Part shown: positions 19,756 to 31,593 of the stretch, piece after piece
Layout: each line of letters opens with the position of its first letter
Position numbering within the stretch: the first letter of the stretch is position 1
Origin: Tilletia caries
Taxonomy: Eukaryota > Basidiomycota > Exobasidiomycetes > Tilletiales > Tilletiaceae
Direction of reading: 5' to 3'
DNA: 64,000 nt
NCBI GenBank assembly: GCA_032718865.1
Contig: JALUTQ010000030.1
Coordinates: 1,178,001 to 1,242,000 of the forward strand
The notes under the pieces: generated by a model
What the model was told of the DNA's origin: nothing
The model's input: the letters and a program-made list of their open reading frames with translations, nothing else
The model's database searches: none
Translations under genes and position numbers: made by a program

Positions 19756-22700
19756 CTACTTCGCTCTCCGCTTCTTGACCGCCGGTCCGACCTTCTCTGC
19801 TTCGGATTGCGACAGTAAGTCCCGAAGATCATCGTACTGCTGCTTGGCCCGCTGATACTCGCTCTCCAGCTGTTTCACATAGTCGAGGTCCTTGGTGACT
19901 AGGACGTACGCATCTTTGCCACGACCGCCAGCCTCGGCAGTGCCCTTGCAATTCTTGAAGTAGATACTTTGGGCGCACTTCCGTGCGGCAGCAAGGCTAT
20001 CAAATCCGCCAATCCTCGTCGATGTTTCGGTGCTCTCCGCGAAGGTTGCCAGTGAAGGGTGGCCGGTAATTGTGGCCGTAGCTGTGCTCCAGCTGTTCGC
20101 TTCTGTGAACTTTCTCTGTAGCTCGTGAAAATCCCGCCGTACTGGGTGGGACCAGTCTCTAAGCAAAGGCTCCAGCAGGTGGCATTTGCTCTTGAAGTCC
20201 TGCGAATTCGCCTTGCAGGCAGCAATCAATGCTGAGCGCGCGATTTCCGCGAACAAAAGGGGTAGCACAAGGTAGCGCTTCACCGACAGCTGACACAAAG
20301 TCAGATTTGGCAGATCAACTGCGACGCCCCAGAGCGCCGCTTGGAACCTCTCGTCGGTGAGCTCATCGTATGTGGGAATCCCGCCTGTTTTCAAGCAGAG
20401 TTCTACACTTGGGGCCCATACTGCCTCCGGCAGATTGGCCAGCCGACACTGCTGGACGAACACGAGCGAGCGCTTCAGGTCCGCTCCGCGCATGATGCTC
20501 AAGACTTTGGACTTCGACGCCTCCCATACACTGGGAAACTTGTGCGCCAGGTGAATGAGGTCGTCGAAGTCTTCTTCAACTCCGTGTTCGAAATCTTGAG
20601 CGATTGCCGCAGCAAGGCCGATCGGTGCCTCCGTGATGTAGCGTGTGAGCAATTTTACAGCAGCATCCGAGACCGATTCGCCGTCCTCCGCCTTGCTGTC
20701 GATCAGGATCGCCGTGTCCCACAACTCCTTCAACAAAAGGGGTCTGGGCGTGGTCGTGCTCGAGTGCGATGTTGTTTGCATAAGACTTCCCGGCGCCTCG
20801 CAGAACTTCACCGCAATGTCGACAAACGGCGCCCACACCGTGCGTCGCAGCGAACGCTCAATGCACATTCTGATGAAAATGAGCGTGCCGTACAAGTCGC
20901 CCTCGAACGCGTCGAGGATAGTGGGACTGATCGAGTCCCAGGCACTGACTGACGTTGCCAAGTGTAGGAGATCCTCGAATCGCTGATTGCCTTCTGGCTG
21001 AGTCGTCGCATAAGCCCCTTGAGGAAAAAGGGCGACGTACGTGCGGGCCAAATTGCCGACGAACTCTGATCCTTCGTTCGCAAGTACAGCCGACCAAAGC
21101 TTTGGCTGCAGTAGCTTCTCGTTCTTTCGAGCATTCGCGTCCGAGGTGAGAACGTTAGGTTGGCGAAAAAGAGCCAGCAACTTCTTGGTGAGCTGGTCCT
21201 TCATCTCCGTCTTTAGGACCTTTGATTTCCCGACCTCCTCCATGAAGTCCAGGATTGGAAGCACCTTGCCTGCGAAGGCTTCGATGACTTTCCCTTCCAA
21301 GGTCTCCCAGTAGCGAGGCTGCTGGGTCATCTGGATGATATCAATGAAAGGCGTCGTCGAGACTGGAGATTCTCCGTAAGACAACCGAGTAGGATATTCC
21401 GGGCCGTGGGTTCCCCTTGGGAAGATGTCGAAGTAGATGGGGAAAAGGTCGTAGAGCTGCGGCTCCGAGATGATGTGCTGGTACAGAGCCTGGCCGAACT
21501 TGATCTCCCTTTCAGCCTTGAGTAGGCCTATTGCGTTCACCCTCGTGACACGCTGCACAAACTCCCGTACGGCATCTGGGTCAACCCCAGCTGAGAGCAT
21601 GCCGGTGAAGTGTGCCTCGACTCCGGTGAGCACGAACATCTTGTCTTCCGTCAGCTTGGCCGGCCAGGCGAGCAGCAGGTACTTTTTCGAACGTTGTGTC
21701 CTTGTCGAGGTCGTCGCTGCTGTGATCCTCTTCGAACGTCGTGACGCGGTGACCGCGCCACCTCTGCATTCGTGTCTTGCCATCTGGATTGAGAACATCG
21801 TTGTTTTCGATGTCGACGGATTCTACAGCCACGTACTTTCCCTCCAAGGAAAGAAGCGGTAGGAATCTGTAGGACGGCGGACTCAGTTGCTTCCAGTCGG
21901 CGTGGTTTACCTTGTAATCGAAGCGGTAGTAATGTGCCCTGCGCACTCCTTCCACCAAGTAGAAAGTGAAGCGTTGATGAGGAGGCAACATAGCGTTTAA
22001 CACGCACAGCTTGTCAACGCGAGCACGATCTTGACCATTGAGGCAGCCAACACCGAGATCTCTGATGCTTTTTGGGCGTGTAAACGTGCTCGAAGTAGTA
22101 GTGGAAGTCGCGGTTGGCATCGGCCAGCTCAGCAAGAGCTTTGAGCATGGGCGCCTGGCTGTCGCCAGAAAGGGATGGTGCTGGCTGCGTGCTGTCTGCA
22201 GGCCAACAGACCGAGTACACCAGCGCGATCCGGTATCCTTCCGTGATGGGCTGGACTGCATACTCGACGTCGGCGTAGTGAACAGCGTAGTTGCACTGGT
22301 ACTCGGCCGTGCCAGCTTCCGCGCCGAAGTTGTGGGTGATGGGATCCTCCGAGCTGTCCTTGAAGACTTGAAGTTGACCACCTTTGTGCGCGGAGGGAAG
22401 TTGGACGACCATCGTCGCGAACGAGCGGTCCTCCCTCTCCGTGTCGCGGTGCTTCGCATGGTGGCCGCCCTCCTTGTAGAGTAGGAGCTTGTGTAGGTGC
22501 AGGTTAATAGGCGTGCCAGTGACGCCGAACTTCTTGGCGATGAGTGGCAGTGTTTTTATGGATGCCGGAGGTCCAGCCGGGGTTCTGGAGCTTGACCTTG
22601 GAGGAATCCAGCTGCCAGGAGCTGTGCATGGATGTGTCGACGATGGTATCGAGTTCTGGTTCGGATGGCGTCGGCTCGCATATCTTGACGATCTTATCCG

Positions 22701-23088
22701 CCTGTTGCTCGTCGATGAGTGGGAGCACGACTTTGCCAACACCTTCGATGAACAAACCGGGCGCAGCAGGAAGGAAGTCTGCGCTGCCTCCGAAGCTGAA
22801 TTCGTCCGGCTCGCACTTCGTTGCAGCGAGTGCCTTCCCGAGATCGAAGAGAGGGCCTTCCTTCTCTGTTCCGCCAGACTCGTCGCGCCGTCCATCCCCA
22901 TTCTCCACCTGGGCGCCGCCATTGCTCGTACCGATGCCTCGATCCAAAGTTCCGTCGTCTCTATTGCGTCCTTGCTCGATCTGGTTCTCAGCCATGTTTG
23001 CTGTACGTGTGGGTGTGATGTGCGGAGTCTTGATGGTCGATGCTGGCTCGCAAACAAGCACAATACAGAATTTGCGTCTGTAATGCAT
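19756..23088 (-). CDS. Gene B: chimeric 2OG-oxygenase-like paralogue (5' of A, 3' of C), frame-interrupted
   Basis: The 5' end (23088 to ~22285) is identical to gene A, including ATG 23088 and the inner ATG 22995; the 3' end (to the TAG at 19756) is identical to gene C. Breaks relative to gene A occur at an A run (+1 near 22553), at a T run near 22068 (+1) and at AAAAA near 21683 (+1). From 21798 the last 680 codons are open. The HxD pair is kept, as is Tyr in place of the distal His (DVEYAV). The C-terminal half is a diverged relative of gene A's (YFEHVYTPKSIRDLGVGCL against YFKYSYTLNSITKLGASAL) and ends in a basic VKKRRAK tail. If the run-length breaks are sequencing errors, it encodes a full-length protein of about 1100 residues. 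Confidence 0.7.
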
Positions 23089-26000
23089 TTCGGAAGAAAT
23101 CGGTCAGTCAGCCGTCGGAGTCGGACTGCACCGGAGCAGGATCACTCCAGCTCCGACCGTTTTCTCATTTCCTCGCTGTCGTCAAAGCTCTCGCCAGGCT
23201 ACTTGTGCAAGACAGCTTCTTACAAGGCATGGATGTCCTACAGCATGCTCTCGGGCCCGGAGACTGATACGTGTTGCTGATTGCCTTCTCTCCCCGAGCT
23301 TGACCTTTCCCTTCTGCTCCTGATCCAGGTCATCTCCGGAAACGGCGGCTCAGTCGACATGCAACGATCGCGGTCCCCTTTCGCCACAAGTGCTCGATAC
23401 CTTAATCGGCGTACCCACCCTTCCATTCAGTCGAGCTCTAGATGACGATTGGGTATGTATAAGCTGATTCTTTTTCCTCGCCCTGAAGCCTGCTCCTTGG
23501 AAAGCTGATTCTTTTTCCTCGTCCTGAAGCATGCTCCTTGGACATGCGTAGTGTGCCTCCGGCTCTCCGCAGGAACGAATGGTGTCATCGGTGCAGGCGG
23601 CGGCATCGAAATCCTCAACAACGCCTCTCTTTCGGAACATATCCGAGCACGACTGCAAAATAGGGTAGCGAGTAAGTCTCGCCAGTTACCTCTCGTTTGA
23701 GCGTTTATCTTTTATCGCTTAGCCCTCACGCTTCACTCGCTCACTCTCAGCCTCCTTTCTTTGTTTGTTAGATCGTCAACGTTCATTTCCGCTTCTACTC
23801 TTTCACAAACAACTAACGAAAATTCTGACACCTCCGAGCAGGCTAAGTAGCTGTCTTCCAATAAGCGGGGCCCGCCCTGTCGAAGAAGCGAGACACAAGG
23901 AACTCGACTCCGCCCTTGATGCAAGCTTGAAGGCCGTCACCAAGGACGAGATGGAGCAGCTTGTGGTCAGTACCTTTTTCTTGCTGGTACTCCAAGGAAG
24001 CCCTGATCCGAAGAGCTGACACTGTCTCTTCTGTACGCTTCTTTAGATACTGCTGAGACGAGCAGTCCAGAACGTTGGCACGCCCAGTCAGGGCCTACCC
24101 GACTTTTGCCTACCGAAGGGAGCCGGGCCTTTGTTCCCTGTCTTCCTCGCAGGCTTGATGGACGGTGAGTTTGCTGCCTGCTGGTTAGAACCGGCTTGCG
24201 TACGAAGCTACAGTCATCCGACCTGTGTCTCTTCACTCACCAGGCACTGCCAAACAACAAGGACAGAGTGCTCTGGGACTGTCCAAAGTCGTGCACCGGA
24301 CTTCAGCAGACGCGATCAAGCCGTTCTTGACGACGATCGTTGGCGCTTCGGCTTGTGACTGTGGCGATTGTCACACTCCACCTATCAAATCTGCCCACCG
24401 ACGATACTGCCTTCCTTCCTGCTCAACAGCTGCAGAGGACGTTCCAGAAGGCGATGGTCAACCAATCAACGACTCTGTACGGGCCTGAGCGGGCGTGGCT
24501 CTCGGAGTGCGGTCTAAGTACCATGCCCGAGCCGATCTTGTCATCACAGAGCCACTTTTGACGCTCGTCGAAGAAGCTGACGAACGAGCGGAACGACTGG
24601 AGCACCTTGACTCCCAACGTTGCGCGGTGTTTACGAGAGGCCAAGTCGTTACTCAAGGGAACACACAGCAGTGATCAGACGTCGAAAAGCTTCTGGTTAA
24701 CTGAGTACATACTCAGACGGGGAATGCGGCAGCACCGAATTCTAAACATACTCTCAAGAACTTCTGTACATTATGTTGCCGATGGACCTGCGGACCCGGC
24801 AGCATCAATCTACTTGTACTTTGCTTCAGACCTTCCCAAAAGGCACCAGAGTTTAAGAGCGAGTGAAAGTAGAAGAATTGCAAATCTATTGGGAAGCCTT
24901 TAATCGTTGAAGCCATCTCGTCCACACTACTTCGCTCTCCGCTTCTTGACCGCCGGTCCGACCTTCTCTGCTTCGGATTGCGACAGTAAGTCCCGAAGAT
25001 CATCGTACTGCTGCTTGGCCCGCTGATACTCGCTCTCCAGCTGTTTCACATAGTCGAGGTCCTTGGTGACTAGGACGTACGCATCTTTGCCACGACCGCC
25101 AGCCTCGGCAGTGCCCTTGCAATTCTTGAAGTAGATACTTTGGGCGCACTTCCGTGCGGCAGCAAGGCTATCAAATCCGCCAATCCTCGTCGATGTTTCG
25201 GTGCTCTCCGCGAAGGTTGCCAGTGAAGGGTGGCCGGTAATTGTGGCCGTAGCTGTGCTCCAGCTGTTCGCTTCTGTGAACTTTCTCTGTAGCTCGTGAA
25301 AATCCCGCCGTACTGGGTGGGACCAGTCTCTAAGCAAAGGCTCCAGCAGGTGGCATTTGCTCTTGAAGTCCTGCGAATTCGCCTTGCAGGCAGCAATCAA
25401 TGCTGAGCGCGCGATTTCCGCGAACAAAAGGGGTAGCACAAGGTAGCGCTTCACCGACAGCTGACACAAAGTCAGATTTGGCAGATCAACTGCGACGCCC
25501 CAGAGCGCCGCTTGGAACCTCTCGTCGGTGAGCTCATCGTATGTGGGAATCCCGCCTGTTTTTCAAGCAGAGTTCTACACTTGGGGCCCATACTGCCTCC
25601 GGCAGATTGGCCAGCCGACACTGCTGGACGAACACGAGCGAGCGCTTCAGGTCCGCTCCGCGCATGATGCTCAAGACTTTGGACTTCGACGCCTCCCATA
25701 CACTGGGAAACTTGTGCGCCAGGTGAATGAGGTCGTCGAAGTCTTCTTCAACTCCGTGTTCGAAATCTTGAGCGATTGCCGCAGCAAGGCCGATCGGTGC
25801 CTCCGTGATGTAGCGTGTGAGCAATTTTTACAGCAGCATCCGAGACCGATTCGCCGTCCTCCGCCTTGCTGTCGATCAGGATCGCCGTGTCCCACAACTC
25901 CTTCAACAAAAAGGGGTCTGGGCGTGGTCGTGCTCGAGTGCGATGTTGTTTGCATAAGACTTCCCGGCGCCTCGCAGAACTTCACCGCAATGTCGACAAA

Positions 26001-27456
26001 CGGCGCCCACACCGTGCGTCGCAGCGAACGCTCAATGCACATTCTGATGAAAATGAGCGTGCCGTACAAGTCGCCCTCGAACGCGTCGAGGATAGTGGGA
26101 CTGATCGAGTCCCAGGCACTGACTGACGTTGCCAAGTGTAGGAGATCCTCGAATCGCTGATTGCCTTCTGGCTGAGTCGTCGCATAAGCCCCTTGAGGAA
26201 AAAGGGCGACGTACGTGCGGGCCAAATTGCCGACGAACTCTGATCCTTCGTTCGCAAGTACAGCCGACCAAAGCTTTGGCTGCAGTAGCTTCTCGTTCTT
26301 TCGAGCATTCGCGTCCGAGGTGAGAACGTTAGGTTGGCGAAAAAGAGCCAGCAACTTCTTGGTGAGCTGGTCCTTCATCTCCGTCTTTAGGACCTTTGAT
26401 TTCCCGACCTCCTCCATGAAGTCCAGGATTGGAAGCACCTTGCCTGCGAAGGCTTCGATGACTTTCCCTTCCAAGGTCTCCCAGTAGCGAGGCTGCTGGG
26501 TCATCTGGATGATATCAATGAAAGGCGTCGTCGAGACTGGAGATTCTCCGTAAGACAACCGAGTAGGATATTCCGGGCCGTGGGTTCCCCTTGGGAAGAT
26601 GTCGAAGTAGATGGGGAAAAGGTCGTAGAGCTGCGGCTCCGAGATGATGTGCTGGTACAGAGCCTGGCCGAACTTGATCTCCCTTTCAGCCTTGAGTAGG
26701 CCTATTGCGTTCACCCTCGTGACACGCTGCACAAACTCCCGTACGGCATCTGGGTCAACCCCAGCTGAGAGCATGCCGGTGAAGTGTGCCTCGACTCCGG
26801 TGAGCACGAACATCTTGTCTTCCGTCAGCTTGGCCGGCCAGGCGAGCAGCAGGTACTTTTTCGAACGTTGTGTCCTTGTCGAGGTCGTCGCTGCTGTGAT
26901 CCTCTTCGAACGTCGTGACGCGGTGACCGCGCCACCTCTGCATTCGTGTCTTGCCATCTGGATTGAGAACATCGTTGTTTTCGATGTCGACGGATTCTAC
27001 AGCCACGTACTTTCCCTCCAAGGAAAGAAGCGGTAGGAATCTGTAGGACGGCGGACTCAGTTGCTTCCAGTCGGCGTGGTTTACCTTGTAATCGAAGCGG
27101 TAGTAATGTGCCCTGCGCACTCCTTCCACCAAGTAGAAAGTGAAGCGTTGATGAGGAGGCAACATAGCGTTTAACACGCACAGCTTGTCAACGCGAGCAC
27201 GATCTTGACCATTGAGGCAGCCAACACCGAGATCTCTGATGCTTTTGGGCGTGTAAACGTGCTCGAAGTAGTAGTGGAAGTCGCGGTTGGCATCGGCCAG
27301 CTCAGCAAGAGCTTTGAGCATGGGCGCCTGGCTGTCGCCAGAAAGGGATGGTGCTGGCTGCGTGCTGTCTGCAGGCCAACAGACCGAGTACACCAGCGCG
27401 ATCCGGTATCCTTCCGTGATGGGCTGGACTGCATACTCGACGTCGGCGTAGTGAAC
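22284..27456. repeat. 5.17-kb tandem duplication, unit 2
   Basis: Second copy of 17112-22283. It covers the 5' part of gene B, the second GCN1-like fragment and the 3' part of gene C. Homology continues to about 27954, after which gene C's own 5' end diverges from A and B. Confidence 0.9.
23812..24675 (+). pseudogene. GCN1-like HEAT-repeat fragment, copy 2
   Basis: Duplicate of the fragment at 18640-19503, with the same introns and the same internal frame slip. It also has one base fewer in a T run near 24555 (CACTTTTGACG against CACTTTTTGACG), which cuts the last open stretch short. Because both copies carry the slip after TTIVG, that lesion predates the duplication or is a systematic error. 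Confidence 0.48.
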
Positions 27457-28096
27457 AGCGTAGTTGCACTGGTACTCGGCCGTGCCAGCTTCCGCGCCGA
27501 AGTTGTGGGTGATGGGATCCTCCGAGCTGTCCTTGAAGACTTGAAGTTGACCACCTTTGTGCGCGGAGGGAAGTTGGACGACCATCGTCGCGAACGAGCG
27601 GTCCTCCCTCTCCGTGTCGCGGTGCTTCGCATGGTGGCCGCCCTCCTTGTAGAGTAGGAGCTTGTGTAGGTGCAGGTTAATAGGCGTGCCAGTGACGCCG
27701 AACTTCTTGGCGATGAGTGGCAGTGTTTTTATGGATGCCGGAGGTCCAGCCGGGGTTCTGGAGCTTGACCTTGGAGGAATCCAGCTGCCAGGAGCTGTGC
27801 ATGGATGTGTCGACGATGGTATCGAGTTCTGGTTCGGATGGCGTCGGCTCGCATATCTTGACGATCTTATCCGCCTGTTGCTCGTCGATGAGTGGGAGCA
27901 CGACTTTGCCAACACCTTCGATGAACAAACCGGGCGCAGCAGGAAGGAAGTCTGCACTACCGCCGAAGCTGAACTCGCTAGGCTCGCTGTCTTCCGCGGC
28001 GAGTGCCCTCCCGAGGTCGAACAGAGGTCCTTCCGTCTCGCCGATGCCTGGATCTTTTTCATGTTCCCCCCGAATAGTCGATCTCCGAGCCGCCAT
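24927..28096 (-). CDS. Gene C: 2OG-oxygenase-like paralogue with its own 5' end, frame-interrupted
   Basis: ATG at 28096; the first ~50 residues (MAARRSTIRGEHEKDPGIGE...) differ from A and B, then join the shared EFSFGGSADFLPAAPG segment. The 2OG-like domain is as in B. The middle is open where B is broken (TPKSIRDLGVGCLNG). Frame breaks at runs: +1 near 27728, 26853, 25910, 25828 and 25561. Ends at TAG 24927. The 3' two-thirds are the source of, or equal to, those of gene B. With the run-length breaks discounted, it would be a protein of about 1050 residues. It is flanked upstream by ~1 kb without a recognisable gene. Confidence 0.68.
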
Positions 28097-29184
28097 CGTC
28101 GATCTTGGTGCTTTTCTTGCATCTCCTAGCCCGAGCCATTGTCAGGAGAGAGGCGGTTGTGCTTGTGTGCTGTTTTGGGGTTTGGGTTGTTCAGTTTTGT
28201 GTTGAGCTGACGCCGGAAGCCTGGAAGCTGGACGCTTTGGTGCGGGCGTGTGACGTGTCTGCCTCGAGAAAAACGGAACGCTCCGGGAAAATGAACGATC
28301 CATCGGCTGCGCCAACGAAGCGATCGGAGCTTCAGCTGGCCTCATTTCATTCCCATGCCTTTCCGTCGATGAAAGCCAGAGCTCGCAATCGCATGAGCTC
28401 AGCAAGACAGTTCCTCCAGAGTCGACGTTGGCGCGTTGACGGCGCGCAAAGAAACCCCTTGACTGAGAATCGATGCTGATTGCTTCACCCTCCTCTTTAC
28501 AGCATGCTAATTTTTCTCTGTCTGCTGCCTTCTTCCCCACGATCCCAGAGTACCCAGCTTCCTTTTTTTGCTTTTTCTCCATCTGACCATCACCGCATCA
28601 GCCGCCCTTCTCTTCTCCCGATGCAGACTGTATCCCGGAGTATGCCCCACGAGAGACACCGCCGGATTCTGTCCTTGTCACACGTACTACCAGAGCGTCA
28701 GTAAGGTCGCCCAATCCAGAAATCAGGGCCCCTATTTCTTTGTTCGATTCGTGGCGAAATGAGTGACACCCGCTTCCTCCCATCCTTCTCATCTCATACT
28801 CACATTAAACTCAACGTGCCAGCGATATACCCTCCTGCTTCTCTGTGTGGCTTCGCACACGTAACGACAGCCGAACGAGCACAGCGGCTGTCATGTCTGG
28901 GCCTAGACCTGACGCCCTTCTGCTCATACGGCTGTCATGTCTGGGCCTAGACCTGACGCCCTTCTGCTCATACGGCTGTTGTCCCTCCCTCCCTTCATTT
29001 TTCTCTCATCCTTCTCAATACTGACAGCAAACTCAACGTGCCAGCGGTACACTTTCACCCGTTTCTTCCGCGTTCCTTTGGGAGACAGAAGCCTGTTTAT
29101 AAGAAGGTCAAGAGGACCAGAGGCTGTATCCTCCCTTTTTCACACAACCCATTTTTCCCACTCCTTTCTCTCTATCTTCGCTCT
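28097..29184. other. Intergenic region with 5' flank of the first cassette
   Basis: No coding sequence recognised. It contains the 44-bp tandem repeat (28885-28972), pyrimidine-rich stretches, and a TTTATAAG box at 29096-29103, ~350 bases before the ATG at 29450. The TATA position is conserved in the other two cassettes (33901, 38479). Confidence 0.4.
28885..28972. repeat. 44-bp direct repeat, two copies
   Basis: CGGCTGTCATGTCTGGGCCT... at 28885 recurs at 28929 without change, and a third copy starts at 28973 and decays after CGGCTGT. Probably replication slippage upstream of the cassette promoter. Confidence 0.85.
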
Positions 29185-29449
29185 AGGCAGGTCCTTCGAG
29201 CTCAAACTCTTCTCTTCACTTTTTCACTTCTTCGCTTCTCCGCTTCGCTCAAGTCACTGCAAGCCCTCCTTCACTCATCTATCAACATCAGCGCTACGCA
29301 GGCAGGTCCTTCCGAGTTCGCGTTCATCCTTCCACACCACTCCAGTGCACAAACCCTCGACCCTTCACCTTCACCTGCGCAGCGCACATCGCCTCTCCCG
29401 CCTCGACAATCTACCATCATAAGGTCCCAGCCCATCCGAATCAAGAAGA

Positions 29450-30160
29450 ATGAAGATCTTCAATTCCGCTGCTTTGGTCCTGCTGGCGCTCGTATCGGTG
29501 CGCTCCGTTCAAGGTGAGTCCACTGGGTCAGCATACGATGTTAAATGGTCATGCGATTGGCACTGACTATCGGAACATGCTGCACCGCCAATAGGAGTAC
29601 CAATACCGGAGTCTCCGCACTCCCCGCCAGTTGAACGAGCCGCTGCTCGCAGTGAGTCCATTGGATCGGAATGTGATGTGGAATGGTATGGGATCGGTAC
29701 TGACAAACGTGACACGCTGTATCGCTAACAGTCTACCCCGGAAGGGGTGCATCTCCCGTCCCCCTCGCACACACTAGTACCAAGATTCAAGAAAAAAAAA
29801 GCCCTCCTGATAGCGGGGGCAGCCGGCGCGGCGGCGATTGCGGCGCCCTTGGTGGTGCCCTTGGCGGTGATTGCGGCGCCCTTTGCGGCGTTGGGGGGGT
29901 TGGGGTACGGCGGGTATCGTTTGGTTAAACATTTTGAGCATCGTGATTCCGGTACTTCACCGACGAACGGTCGTCGTGCGGTTGTGACTACCACTCCGGC
30001 GGCGGAAACGCATCGAGATCCCGTACGACACGAGGCAGCCGATTCCATCAACTCTGCGAAGCCGATCGCGCTCAACGTCGAGTATCATCAGGTAGTGAGC
30101 AAAGAGCCCGAGAAGAACGCCAGAGCATTGGCGACGGGAGCGATGAGCCCTGAGGCCTAA
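29450..30160 (+). CDS. Small signal-peptide protein with Ala/Gly hydrophobic segment, copy 1
   Basis: Exon 1 29450-29513 (signal peptide MKIFNSAALVLLALVSVRSV), intron 29514-29594, mini-exon 29595-29651 (VPIPESPHSPPVERAAAR), intron 29652-29731, exon 3 29732-30160. Exon 3 encodes a basic stretch, a ~38-residue Ala/Gly/Leu/Val segment (ALLIAGAAGAAAIAAPLVV onward) that could span a membrane, and a polar tail. Copy 1 has one C more than copy 3 at the start of exon 3 (ACCCCGG against ACCCGG), which shifts the frame; copy 3 reads through. Likely secreted or anchored at the cell surface; no family recognised. Preceded by a TATA box at 29096. Confidence 0.6.
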
Positions 30161-30780
30161 GGTCCTCACCGCGATTGCCGTCCTGGCGGAATTGCATCTC
30201 GGTCTCAGTGCGGGCGCGCTCACTACGTTCTTCGTCAAGCCCGACCGGAATTCTCAGCGAAGCCGGCGCAATGTTGTACCAAACACCTTTGGGATTTGTC
30301 CTTGTAGAGTGTGGGCGAGCTCTTCCGCCCCCCTCAATCAAATCTCCAAGGCTCGACGGTGTCACCTGGCGAAGAGATGTCTCAATGCAAAACGTGATGT
30401 GAAGTACGATGCGTGCTCGATCAGGAACGGATCGGATGCTGTAAGGCGCATGGCAGCTTTGAGGGAAGGATTAGTCAAAAGATGTGACCCAACACGAAAC
30501 TGTCCAACGTTCGGTCGTCCCTTTACCAGATCGATTGTCATTCCGCCGGCTTCCGAATTGCTCTGGACATTTCCTTCTTTGCTCACCGCTCACCGCTCTC
30601 CTTCCTGCATAATTTGCTTGGTCGTCCAAAGCTCCTCGGTCATCACACATCGCACCTCTTCCATCCCATACTCCTGCTTCCTCAGTCACACGTTCTGAAC
30701 ATCTACGCTCACAGTCCATAATTTTTCTACTCTCGAACCCCAACAACACCAACAAGAACCACAACGAAACCCTCTCAGCA
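30161..30780. other. 3' flank of the secreted-protein gene, no gene seen
   Basis: Conserved in the three cassettes but without a convincing frame. It probably holds the 3' UTR and the promoter of the next transcribed region. Confidence 0.35.
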
Positions 30781-31593
30781 TCAAGAACAGAACAGGGAAA
30801 GGTTTCGAGCCCCGCTACTTCGATCCTACTGGTTACTGGTGTCGCTTGCACACATCGAAATCATCAACAAGCGCCAGGTAAACGTTCTCTTCTGTGCGCA
30901 GGGTCTTCTCCTTCAAGCCTCTTTGTTGACCGTTCTCACACTTTATGTCAGAAAATCTCTTTCGAAGGCCATTCTCTCTGACTTTCGCATTACTCGTTCC
31001 TTCGTTCTGCAGGCCTTGCTACTTTCCAACGAGAAATGATGCGACATCGACGGGTACGGGATCATCGGGTCCCGTTGGGCCCCAACGCATTTCGCAGGCC
31101 GGGACCCCGGCCTTACCTGAACGTCAGCAAGGCTGTCCCTCGCGTCTGGAGTCTGGACCTCTCGCTCTCCTTTCGACATGCCGTATCCTTGTCGGAATAA
31201 CCTGAACTATCGGCGCACGTATACGATAATACCAACCTCCGTCGGTATGAAACGAGTTCTCCGACATCCCACCCAACGGCAACACCACGCTGTGAGGGGT
31301 GAGCTTCGGAAGGGGGGGATCACGGTCATGGCATTACATTTACATTTACCTGGGGGGGCAAAGGATCACTGACTCGATCCGAAGCACGAGGCGCCGTGGG
31401 GATGTCTTTAGTTTTTCGGTTCTCCTTCTTCAGAGCCTCAAGGGAAACCACTCAGCACCGTATAGCCTCTGGGCCTCCTGCTTACAACACCGCGCCTGAT
31501 TGTTCCCTCGTACCCACGGCCGAAAACGTTCGGCGAGCTGGACGACGACGAACCCGACCTGTGGCGGCACGAGCGCTGGCAAGGACCAGATGA
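30781..31593 (+). other. Unassigned spliced region, copy 1
   Basis: A clear intron (30878-31012, GTAAACG...CTGCAG) joins two stretches. In one frame the join gives FEPRYFDPTGYWCRLHTSKS, then PCYFPTRNDATSTGTGSSG; in another it gives a hydrophobic SILLVTGVACTHR followed by an Arg-rich tail. The first frame has the more natural composition, the second stays open longer in copies 2 and 3. No ATG precedes either in frame. I cannot choose a product; copy 1 has extra run-length changes (near 31140, 31315, 31350). Confidence 0.3.

Larger units (their letters stand above)
17112..22283. repeat. 5.17-kb tandem duplication, unit 1
   Basis: Matches 22284-27456 base for base apart from single-base length differences in mononucleotide runs. 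The unit covers the 5' part of gene A, its upstream region, the GCN1-like fragment, and the 3' part of gene B. Junctions lie in a ~498-bp block (17112-17609) shared by genes A, B and C. Confidence 0.9.

Noticed and set aside
28885..28980. CRISPR-like array
   Set aside because: Two contiguous copies without spacers; a simple tandem duplication in a eukaryotic genome.
31396..31593. Arg-rich ORF in the cassettes as a confirmed protein
   Set aside because: A competing frame has more natural composition and neither has a start codon; left unassigned.
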